DNA of 6,659 bases, taken from Bacteroidota bacterium. GTDB lineage: Bacteria > Bacteroidota > Bacteroidia > UKL13-3. Below, piece by piece: positions 1 to 5,645 of the stretch; position 1 is the stretch's first letter; the number at the start of each line of letters is the position of its first letter. The position numbers and the translations under genes were made by a program. The stretch covers positions 1 through 6,659 of the forward strand of contig VEQB01000127.1 in assembly GCA_018883485.1 (NCBI GenBank), in the 5' to 3' direction. Below the pieces are notes generated by a model. That model was not told the origin of the DNA, did no database searches, and was given only the letters and a program-made list of their open reading frames with translations.

Positions 1-350
1 CATTGGAACAATGCAATGGTTCACCGAGAAATGAACTAACAGCCATTGTTTCTCTCATTCGTAAAATAAGCGGATTAGATACAACCCTTACTGCTTATGA
101 TAAAATAGTGGACAAAAATTTTCAAGATTGGGTGTTTAAAAAACAAGCTGGTGCAACAAAGTTTAATGAAGAGCAAATGCAATGGCTTAGAATGATTAAA
201 GATTATGTGGTCAATAGCTTTCATATTGACAAAGACGACTTTGATTTAAACCCTTTTAATGCACAGGGCGGATTAGGCAAAATGTGGCAGTTGTTTGGCG
301 ACAAGACAGAAGAAATTATTAATGAATTAAATGAAGCATTAGCAGCATAA
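1..350 (+). CDS. hsdR: Type I restriction enzyme R subunit, C-terminal end (partial)
   Basis: This is the last ~115 residues of HsdR, the ATP-dependent translocase and endonuclease subunit of a type I restriction-modification complex. The visible part contains no motor or nuclease motifs, only the C-terminal domain of the EcoEI-type R subunit. It reads ELTAIVSLIRKISGLD, then a helical stretch with DWVF and QMQWLRMIKDYV, then the conserved GGLGKMWQLFG motif (about 17 residues from the C-terminus), and ends NELNEALAA. This domain is thought to dock HsdR onto the methylase core. The gene is cut by the window edge: the TTG at position 3 is an internal codon, not a start. The stop codon TAA (348-350) shares one base with the hsdS start, so the two are translationally coupled. 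Family assignment is secure; integrity of the upstream part cannot be judged. Confidence 0.9.
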   Translation, partial: LEQCNGSPRNELTAIVSLIRKISGLDTTLTAYDKIVDKNFQDWVFKKQAGATKFNEEQMQWLRMIKDYVVNSFHIDKDDFDLNPFNAQGGLGKMWQLFGDKTEEIINELNEALAA

Positions 351-1525
351 TGAGTGAGATAAAAGATATACCGAAGCATTGGGAAATAAAAAAGCTAGGG
401 GAAGTGTGTGATAAAATTACAAAGGGAGGAACTCCAACTACCTATGGATTTGCATTTGTTTCAAGTGGTGTCAATTTTATAAAAATTGAAAATGTTGAAC
501 ACGGGAAAGTAAATCTTTCTACTATCAAAACGTTTATTACTGAGGAAGCTCATAATTATCAAAGAAAATCAATGCTTGAAGAAAATGATTTATTATTTTC
601 TATTGCTGGAACAATTGGTGAAACCTGCTTGATAAAGAGAGAATATCTTCCTGCTAATACTAATCAAGCGTTAGCTATTTTAAGAGGATATATAAAAACC
701 TTCAAACCTCAATTCTTGACATATCAATTAAGTTCCTCGATTTCTCAATATGTTAAATCTAAAGCAAGAGGGGGAGCAATGAATAATATTTCGCTTGAAG
801 ATTTAAAAGGAATTGAATTAGCTGTTCCCCCACTCCACGAACAACAAGCCATCGTAGCCAAAATAGAAGAACTGCTAAGTGAATTAGAAAACGGCAAACA
901 ACAACTGCAAACCGCGCAACAGCAATTAATAGTGTACAGGCAAAGTTTGTTGAAATGGGCTTTTGAAGGTAGATTAACAGGGACGAAAAAATGGACAAGT
1001 TCCACTCTTGGAGAAATATGTAATATGAAAGCTGGTTTTTTTGTTAAAGCCTCTGAAATACTAGATGAATACAAAGAGGGATTGTTTTCGTGTTATGGCG
1101 GAAATGGTTTACGAGGTTATACCAAATCTAATACACACGAAGGCACTTTTTCATTAATTGGAAGACAGGGTGCTCTTTGCGGGAATGTACATTTAGTTAG
1201 CGGTAGGTTTCATGCTACTGAACACGCTGTTGTAACAACAGCAAAATCAAACATTGATACTATTTGGTTATTTTACAAGCTAAGATCAATGAGATTAAAC
1301 CAGTATTCACAAGGCGCGGCTCAACCTGGACTCTCAGTAAATAAACTTTTACCAATTGAAGTTCAAGTCCCACCAATTAATGACCAACAAATAATTGTCT
1401 CCGAATTAGAAAGCAAACTCTCAGTATGTGATAAAATAGAAGAAACCATCAGCCAAAGTTTGCAACAGGCAGAATCATTAAGACAGAGTATTTTGAAAAA
1501 AGCATTTGAAGGAAAGTTAGTGTGA
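350..1525 (+). CDS. hsdS: Type I restriction-modification specificity subunit S
   Basis: HsdS recognises the bipartite DNA target for the type I complex. At 391 aa it has the full two-half design. Target recognition domain 1 covers residues ~8-160 (opening HWEIKKLGEV), followed by a central conserved helix at ~160-210 (VPPLHEQQAIVAKIEELL, a Gln-rich coiled-coil stretch, then LLKWAFEGRL). Target recognition domain 2 covers ~213-340 (opening KKWTSSTLGEI), followed by a C-terminal conserved helix at ~340-391 (VPPINDQQIIVSELE ... ILKKAFEGKLV). The two PPxxxQQxIV...AFEGxL blocks are the internal repeat that separates the half-sites at fixed spacing. The start ATG overlaps the hsdR stop (TAATG). 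The next methylase gene is not adjacent, as a toxin-antitoxin pair intervenes. No second hsdS copy or recombination inverted repeats are visible, so phase variation is not suggested. The target sequence cannot be read from the protein. Confidence 0.96.
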   Translation: MSEIKDIPKHWEIKKLGEVCDKITKGGTPTTYGFAFVSSGVNFIKIENVEHGKVNLSTIKTFITEEAHNYQRKSMLEENDLLFSIAGTIGETCLIKREYLPANTNQALAILRGYIKTFKPQFLTYQLSSSISQYVKSKARGGAMNNISLEDLKGIELAVPPLHEQQAIVAKIEELLSELENGKQQLQTAQQQLIVYRQSLLKWAFEGRLTGTKKWTSSTLGEICNMKAGFFVKASEILDEYKEGLFSCYGGNGLRGYTKSNTHEGTFSLIGRQGALCGNVHLVSGRFHATEHAVVTTAKSNIDTIWLFYKLRSMRLNQYSQGAAQPGLSVNKLLPIEVQVPPINDQQIIVSELESKLSVCDKIEETISQSLQQAESLRQSILKKAFEGKLV

Positions 1526-1528
1526 TAG

Positions 1529-1545
1529 CAACTTTATAATTGCAT
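1529..1545. promoter_or_regulatory. Upstream copy of palindromic repeat, possible operator
   Basis: CAACTTTATAATTGCAT lies just after the hsdS stop. It is a 16/17 copy of the sequence at 1570-1586, offset by 41 bp (about four helical turns, so both would face the same side of DNA). It is an imperfect palindrome (GCAA...TTGC arms with one mismatch inside) and is followed by a T-rich run, so it could also act as a weak terminator for hsdR-hsdS. The TTG at 1540-1542 with an 18-nt spacer to TAATTTTA (1561-1568) gives a weaker second promoter-like match. The operator role is inferred. Confidence 0.45.
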
Positions 1546-1569
1546 TTTTACCTTTTATTTTAATTTTAA

Positions 1570-1586
1570 CAACTTTATAGTTGCAT
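1570..1586. promoter_or_regulatory. Perfect palindrome overlapping the toxin-antitoxin promoter, likely operator
   Basis: CAACTTTATAGTTGCAT contains the perfect palindrome CAACT-TTAT-AGTTG (1570-1583). Its last three bases (TTG, 1581-1583) are the putative -33 element of the promoter at 1581-1610. E. coli MqsA represses mqsRA by binding palindromes of the type AACCT-spacer-AGGTT. The present site has the same layout (AACT, 4-nt spacer, AGTT), and the downstream antitoxin carries an MqsA-like HTH. Binding is therefore a reasonable inference, but it has not been shown. Confidence 0.55.
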
Positions 1587-1610
1587 AACACAAAATTAGA
1601 TTTATATTTG
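1581..1610 (+). promoter_or_regulatory. Bacteroidota-type promoter of the toxin-antitoxin-hsdM unit
   Basis: TTG at 1581-1583, a 19-nt spacer, then TATATTTG at 1603-1610 match the Bacteroidota housekeeping promoter consensus (-33 TTG, -7 TAnnTTTG). Transcription would begin around 1615-1618, leaving a leader of only about 10-13 nt before the toxin ATG at 1628. The -33 element lies inside the palindrome at 1570-1583, so a bound repressor would block polymerase. No similar promoter is seen directly in front of hsdM, suggesting this one also serves the methylase gene. Confidence 0.65.
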
Positions 1611-1627
1611 CGGCACCCAAATAATGT

Positions 1628-1975
1628 ATGAGTTCAGAAACAGCAGTAGTAGCCTTTTTAAAAGACTTCAAAGAAAAAATGAAGTTTTGGGATGTGCTTT
1701 TTAGGGACGACAGAGGCAAAAACGCGCAAGCCTTGGTAGATTTAGAACTTCGCCCTATTGAGCGCAAAGCCATATTAGAAGCACTCGAAACAAAAGATTA
1801 CAGCGAAGGTCCACTCGCAGAAAAACTATACGGAGGTGCTGATATGTGGGTATTTGGTAAAACAATTAAGAAAAAGGAAGTGTACATTAAAATTACAATG
1901 GGAGCAATGAGCAGCGGTGTAATTTGTATTTCCTTTCATTTGGCACAACACAAAATGAACTACCCTTTAAAATAA
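1628..1975 (+). CDS. MqsR-like toxin of a type II toxin-antitoxin pair
   Basis: This 115-aa protein is the first gene of a two-gene toxin-antitoxin unit. It has the tail features of the MqsR fold (RelE-like mRNA interferases that cleave at GCU in E. coli): an N-terminal helical part, then a DYSEGP turn (57-62), MWVFGKTI (73-80), EVYIKIT (84-90) and a final VICISFH strand (98-104). Tyr86 aligns with the catalytic-region Tyr81 of E. coli MqsR (VYLKI). The positions of MqsR Lys56, Gln68 and Lys96 are not obviously conserved; the last appears to be His104. The RNase mechanism or specificity may therefore differ. The start is fixed by an in-frame TAA at 1622. The toxin gene precedes the antitoxin by 6 bp, the same order as mqsR-mqsA. 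The toxin role is inferred from family and context. Confidence 0.75.
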   Translation: MSSETAVVAFLKDFKEKMKFWDVLFRDDRGKNAQALVDLELRPIERKAILEALETKDYSEGPLAEKLYGGADMWVFGKTIKKKEVYIKITMGAMSSGVICISFHLAQHKMNYPLK

Positions 1976-1981
1976 AACAAC

Positions 1982-2986
1982 ATGAAAAGTCCAATCACAG
2001 GTAAAGAAATGAAATTGACCAAAGAACGCAGGTCAATGGATTTTAGAAAGGAAACATTTGAAAGTGTTTTTCATTATTACAAATGCGAGGATAGCGAAGA
2101 ACAATTTACAACCACATCCATGGATGAAGTGAATATGAATCAGGTATATAACCAATACCGAGATAGATTCAATATTCCCTTTCCTGATGAAATTATTAAA
2201 ATTAGAGAAAAGTATGGTTTGTCGGCAGCAAAGATGTCCGAAATTTTGGGATTTGGTGTAAACAGTTACCGCCAATACGAAGCAGGCGAAATGCCGAGCA
2301 TTGCAAATGCAAAATTAATTCAGATGGTTGATGACCCTAAGTTTTTTATTGATATGGTTGAGTTGTGTGCAACCATAGAAGACAAAGCAAAGGCAAAGTA
2401 TATTCAGAAAGCTCAGTTATTGGTGGAAGAAAGAAAGCGAAATATTTTCAATCTGAATTTCAAAGAATATCTATTAGGCAATCATATGGCTGATATTTAT
2501 TCTGGTTACAGAAATCCAAATTTTGAAAAATTTACCGAAATGGTGGTTTATTTTTCGGAACAAATTCAACCTTTTAAAACCAAAATGAACAAGCTGTTAT
2601 TTTATGCCGATTTTTTAATGTTTAAACAAAGTTGTTTCTCAATAAGTGGTGTTCGTTACAAAGCCATTGATATGGGACCTGTGCCAAATAATTTTCAAAG
2701 CATATTTGAATATTTAGCCAACAAAGATGAAATAGCTATTTTCACAACAGAATTTCCTCAAGGCTACACAGGCGAACAATTCAAGGCACGAGACAACAGA
2801 CCTTTTAATGCTGAATTTTTTTCAGAAAATGAATTAATCGTTTTAGAAAAAGTAGCAACGGTATTTAAATCAACAAGCACCAATGATATAATCGAATTAA
2901 GTCATTTAGAAGAGGCTTGGAAGAAAAATGAAAAAGACAAAAACGTAATCAGTTATGAATATGCATTTGAATTAAATCAGATTTAA
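1982..2986 (+). CDS. Antitoxin: MqsA-like N-terminus and HTH fused to SocA/Panacea (DUF4065) domain
   Basis: This 334-aa protein is the likely antitoxin and repressor of the upstream MqsR-like toxin. Residues 1-45 resemble the MqsA/YgiT zinc-binding domain, but the expected CxxC pairs read SPIT (3-6) and CEDS (35-38), leaving one of four cysteines. Residues ~68-115 form an HTH of the MqsA/XRE type (IREKYGLSAAKMSEILGFG, then SYRQYEAGEMPS). A helical linker follows, then a SocA-like Panacea domain from ~180, with the hallmark KMNKLLFYADFLMFK (201-215), SGVRYKAIDMGPVP (222-235) and a C-terminal helical part. Panacea is known as a versatile toxin-neutralising domain, so neutralisation may come from this half and DNA binding from the HTH. 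It is much longer than E. coli MqsA (131 aa). The stop codon lies 2 bp before hsdM, indicating co-transcription. Confidence 0.85.
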   Translation: MKSPITGKEMKLTKERRSMDFRKETFESVFHYYKCEDSEEQFTTTSMDEVNMNQVYNQYRDRFNIPFPDEIIKIREKYGLSAAKMSEILGFGVNSYRQYEAGEMPSIANAKLIQMVDDPKFFIDMVELCATIEDKAKAKYIQKAQLLVEERKRNIFNLNFKEYLLGNHMADIYSGYRNPNFEKFTEMVVYFSEQIQPFKTKMNKLLFYADFLMFKQSCFSISGVRYKAIDMGPVPNNFQSIFEYLANKDEIAIFTTEFPQGYTGEQFKARDNRPFNAEFFSENELIVLEKVATVFKSTSTNDIIELSHLEEAWKKNEKDKNVISYEYAFELNQI

Positions 2987-2988
2987 AA

Positions 2989-4476
2989 ATGAGCAACAAC
3001 ACATCAAGTATAGTAAGCAAAGTATGGAGTTTCTGTAATCCCCTGCGTGATGTAGGTGTAGGATATGGAGATTATTTAGAGCAACTCACCTATTTGCTTT
3101 TCTTAAAAATGGCTAATGAATACAGTAAGCCACCACACAACAGAAAACTTCCGATTCCAAAAAACTACAACTGGGAAAGTTTAACAAATAAAAAAGGGGC
3201 GGAACTGGAATTGCATTATGCAACATTACTGCGTGAATTAAGCACAGCCAAAGGCATTTTAGGGCAAATATTTACCAAAAGTCAAAACAAAATTCAAGAC
3301 CCTGCAATGCTTGCCAAAATCATTGATATGATTGATAGCGAACAATGGTTGGTAATGGGTGCAGATGTTAAAGGAGATATTTATGAAAAACTCTTAGAGC
3401 AAAATGCACAAGACGTAAAAAGCGTTGCAGGGCAATACTTTACGCCACGTCCTTTAATTCGTGCAATGGTAGAATGTGTTCAGCCACAACCAATGAAAAC
3501 CATTGCTGACCCAAGTTGCGGAACAGGTGGGTTCTTTTTAGCGGCTTATGATTTTATTGTAGAAAATAACAAACTTGACAAAGAGCAAAACAAGTTTTTG
3601 AAAATGGAAACATTTTTCGGAAACGAAATTGTTGCTGGAACAAGGCGTTTGGCTTTGATGAATTTATTTCTTCATAACATTGGTGACATAGAAAGTGATA
3701 ATTTTATTTCTCCTGCCGATGCCTTAATTGCTGCATCTCCGACAACTTACGATTATGTTTTAGCAAATCCACCATTCGGAAAAAAGAGTTCACAAACTTT
3801 TACAAATGACGAAGGTGAGCAGGAAAAAGACGATTTAACCTATAACCGACAGGACTTTTGGGCTACAACAAGTAACAAACAATTGAACTTTGTTCAACAC
3901 ATTCGTTCAATGCTCAAAACAACAGGAATGGCAGCCGTTGTATTACCCGACAATGTTTTGTTTGAAGGTGGTGCAGGTGAAACGGTTCGTAAAAAATTAT
4001 TGGAAACAACCGACCTGCATACAATTCTACGTTTGCCGACAGGAATATTTTATGCTCAAGGAGTAAAAGCAAATGTTGTATTCTTCGACAACAAACCTGC
4101 AAGTAAAAATCCTTGGACAAAGGAAATTTGGGTTTATGATTACCGTACCAACATTCATCACACTTTAAAGAAAAATCCGTTAAACATTGAAGTTTTAAAA
4201 GACTTCATTGCTTGTTACAAACCCGACAACAGAAACAAACGAAAAGAAACCTATCATCCTGAAACAAATCCCGAAGGACGTTGGAGAAAGTTTACTTATG
4301 ACGAAATCATTGCAAGAGATAAAACAAGTTTGGACATCTCTTGGCTCAAAGACAAATCACTTGCAGACCTTGACAACATTCCCGACCCTGATGTTTTAGC
4401 AGAGGACATTATAGAAAACTTAGAGGCAGGCCTAGCAAGTTTTAGAGAAATTATGATAACACTAAATACAAAATAG
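2989..4476 (+). CDS. hsdM: Type I restriction-modification DNA methyltransferase subunit M
   Basis: HsdM is the adenine-N6 methyltransferase subunit. With HsdS it protects host DNA, and with HsdR it forms the restriction complex. The 495-aa protein is complete. The helical N-terminal HsdM domain covers ~1-140 (VWSFCNPLRDVGVGYGDYLEQLTYLLFLKMA). GQYFTPRPLI (148-157) is typical of motif X. The AdoMet-binding motif I is ADPSCGTGGF (173-182), and catalytic motif IV is NPPFG (260-264). GVKANVVFF (358-366) is also typical of type I M subunits. The start ATG lies 2 bp after the antitoxin stop, whereas hsdS lies ~1.46 kb upstream. Expression probably depends on the toxin-antitoxin promoter at 1581-1610 or on read-through from hsdR-hsdS. 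There is no sign of frameshift or lost motif, so the enzyme should be active. Confidence 0.97.
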   Translation: MSNNTSSIVSKVWSFCNPLRDVGVGYGDYLEQLTYLLFLKMANEYSKPPHNRKLPIPKNYNWESLTNKKGAELELHYATLLRELSTAKGILGQIFTKSQNKIQDPAMLAKIIDMIDSEQWLVMGADVKGDIYEKLLEQNAQDVKSVAGQYFTPRPLIRAMVECVQPQPMKTIADPSCGTGGFFLAAYDFIVENNKLDKEQNKFLKMETFFGNEIVAGTRRLALMNLFLHNIGDIESDNFISPADALIAASPTTYDYVLANPPFGKKSSQTFTNDEGEQEKDDLTYNRQDFWATTSNKQLNFVQHIRSMLKTTGMAAVVLPDNVLFEGGAGETVRKKLLETTDLHTILRLPTGIFYAQGVKANVVFFDNKPASKNPWTKEIWVYDYRTNIHHTLKKNPLNIEVLKDFIACYKPDNRNKRKETYHPETNPEGRWRKFTYDEIIARDKTSLDISWLKDKSLADLDNIPDPDVLAEDIIENLEAGLASFREIMITLNTK

Positions 4477-4521
4477 GCATCGCACAGCCGACACTCAATG
4501 ACACGACAACTCAATAACGAC

Positions 4522-4682
4522 AATGGTTTACAAGCACGGTGGACAGAACACCAGCACCTAACAGTACCTACAAAAAATTGGCGGTTCAGTGCTTCGTATG
4601 ACAGTTTTGTGGGTAAACAAACAGTAGTGCTTCGTATGAAAATTTGTGGTAAAAATCCGCCACTACGCCAAGGCAAACCGTT
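4522..4682. repeat. Structured non-coding element with nested inverted and direct repeats
   Basis: This intergenic element is bounded by an imperfect 10-bp inverted repeat (AATGGTTTAC at 4522-4531; the complement of 4673-4682, 8/10 identical). Inside is a second inverted pair, TGGCGG (4579-4584) with CCGCCA (4657-4662). Between these is a 14-bp direct repeat, AGTGCTTCGTATGA, at 4588-4601 and 4626-4639 (38-bp period), each copy followed by a similar T-rich ..TTTGTGG tail. A GGTG/CACC hairpin lies at 4538-4552. The GC-rich arms and layered symmetry suggest a folded single-stranded or RNA form, a mobile-element remnant or a dispersed repeat family. The 65-codon open frame at 4498-4695 crosses the element and has no recognisable protein features, so it is not called as a gene. 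Confidence 0.55.
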
Positions 4683-4720
4683 GGGGAGCGGTTAATGAAA
4701 TTTATGGCGGGAATAAATAA

Positions 4721-4727
4721 GTTAGGC
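4721..4727 (+). other. Integron attC-like core heptamer (tentative)
   Basis: GTTAGGC fits the GTTRRRY consensus of an integron recombination core and lies 8 nt before the abiV start codon, where a cassette core would be. A matching RYYYAAC heptamer, ACCTAAC, occurs at 4556-4562; it is complementary to GTTAGGC at six of seven positions. The 172-bp span is longer than most attC sites, its arms are not symmetric, and no integrase gene is in the window. This is a weak call. Confidence 0.2.
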
Positions 4728-4735
4728 GTAACTTT

Positions 4736-5389
4736 ATGAAAAAGGGACTTCCAAAATATAAGTATGAAAAAATATCGACCGAGGCAATATCAAATGCCTT
4801 AAGACTTCATTTTGACTCTATATTACTATTCAAAAACAAATCGTATCCGTCTGCATTTCATTTAAGCGTTTTAGCATTGGAAGAAATTGCAAAGTCAAAT
4901 TGGATAGACCATTATGTAGATGTTTGTGAAACTAATGATGGATTTCCAGAAAAAGAGGAACAACTAAAGTATTTAAAATTACTTTATGTCCACACTTCAA
5001 AGCAGTTTGCGTTTATCAATCAAGAATTTCACGAACTGTCGCCAAAGTTTTATGACTATGTTGCCTCAAAAAAACTGGAGTATAAAAAGCAAAAGTCAAT
5101 ATATGTAGGACTAGAACGGACTGATGGCAAGGTTGACATTATATCGAGAATATCAACACCGGACCAAATTAAAGAGTCTGATACAAAAAAAATAATTTCA
5201 TTAAATAATTCTGTTCTCATTTCACTCTGCAAAAGAAACATTGACAATGAACATTATTACGGACCGCTTCGTAAATACTTTATAATGAATCAAAACATTT
5301 TGTTTTTTTTAGAGAGCGAATGGAAACACAAATCAGGCGTTAGAGGAAAACAGTGGAATTATAGCCGCAGAAAGAAAAGCAACGCATAA
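4736..5389 (+). CDS. AbiV-family abortive infection protein
   Basis: This 217-aa protein resembles the AbiV family, whose Lactococcus founder aborts phage infection by blocking translation after phage entry. The recognisable part is the N-terminal helical domain: EAISNALRLHFDSILLF (16-32), then SYPSAFHLSVLALEEIAKSN (36-55), matching the family pattern of A..L...A..L...G.Y..A..L...A.EE..K. The middle has KQKSIYVGLE and a DKV/DI strand pair, then Lys/Glu-rich helices. No signal peptide or membrane segment is apparent. ATG 4736 is the first start after an in-frame TAA at 4718. No Shine-Dalgarno or strict TAnnTTTG promoter is visible upstream. The gene stands alone, flanked by repeats on both sides. 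Its stop TAA (5387-5389) shares its last two bases with a repeat, so the natural C-terminus may have been altered. Phage defence is inferred from family. Confidence 0.75.
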   Translation: MKKGLPKYKYEKISTEAISNALRLHFDSILLFKNKSYPSAFHLSVLALEEIAKSNWIDHYVDVCETNDGFPEKEEQLKYLKLLYVHTSKQFAFINQEFHELSPKFYDYVASKKLEYKKQKSIYVGLERTDGKVDIISRISTPDQIKESDTKKIISLNNSVLISLCKRNIDNEHYYGPLRKYFIMNQNILFFLESEWKHKSGVRGKQWNYSRRKKSNA

Positions 5390-5505
5390 CAGCTAGAGTT
5401 TCGTGGTGGCCGAAGGCCAAGCCATGAATTGAAAATCATCGAATTCCTATAAAAATAATTAATCATATGAGATAAACTCCGGTTGAACGGAACCGGTTAA
5501 TCTTG
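5388..5505. repeat. Tandem repeat unit 1 (118 bp) between abiV and the IS91-type element
   Basis: This is the first of two directly adjacent units. The first 101 bp match unit 2 at 100 positions (A5458 versus G5576), and the last 16 bp match again. It contains the hairpin TGGCC-GAA-GGCCA (5407-5419), a GAATT/AATTC inverted pair, and near its end CCGGTT/AACCGG. It starts with AACAGCTAG, overlapping the abiV stop codon, and ends CTTG. No coding potential is seen. It may be a terminal (ori-type) piece of the neighbouring IS91-family element or a non-autonomous element; this is inference. Confidence 0.85.
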
Positions 5506-5645
5506 AACAGCTAGAGTTTCGTGGTGGCCGAAGGCCAAGCCATGAATTGAAAATCATCGAATTCCTATAAAAATAGTTAATCATATGAGATAAACTCCGG
5601 TTGAACAGCTTGTCCCGCATTATGCGGGAGAACCGGTTAATCTTG
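5506..5645. repeat. Tandem repeat unit 2 (140 bp) with 22-nt insertion
   Basis: This direct copy of unit 1 is lengthened by 22 nt after base 5606. The TGGCC-GAA-GGCCA hairpin recurs at 5525-5537. The insertion lies between the CCGGTT and AACCGG arms and follows a GAAC tetranucleotide. It brings the palindrome at 5613-5629, so the region could fold as a hairpin inside a hairpin. The unit ends CTTG (5642-5645), after which similarity between the units stops. Near-perfect identity indicates a recent duplication. Confidence 0.85.
5613..5629. other. Perfect palindrome TCCCGCAT-T-ATGCGGGA
   Basis: This 17-bp palindrome (8-bp arms around one T) is found only in repeat unit 2. As RNA or single-stranded DNA it would form a strong GC-rich stem. 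No T-run follows on the + strand, so it is not a classical terminator. It may be a replication or transposition signal or a small inserted hairpin element. Confidence 0.6.

Noticed and set aside
745..1074. Minus-strand open frames within hsdS
   Set aside because: They are antisense to a clearly coding, family-matched gene, and their residues reflect the complement of Gln/Glu-rich helices.
1528..1560. Classical terminator after hsdS
   Set aside because: The stem is short, with one mismatch, and its sequence repeats at the promoter. A regulatory palindrome explains it better, although weak termination is not excluded.
4296..4676. 126-codon open frame on the - strand
   Set aside because: It lies mostly antisense to the 3' end of hsdM and continues into the intergenic repeat. 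The predicted protein is Ser/Leu/Cys-rich with no recognisable domain.
4498..4695. 65-codon open frame on the + strand between hsdM and abiV
   Set aside because: It runs through the structured repeat element, has no protein-family features, and its composition follows the repeats rather than a coding pattern.
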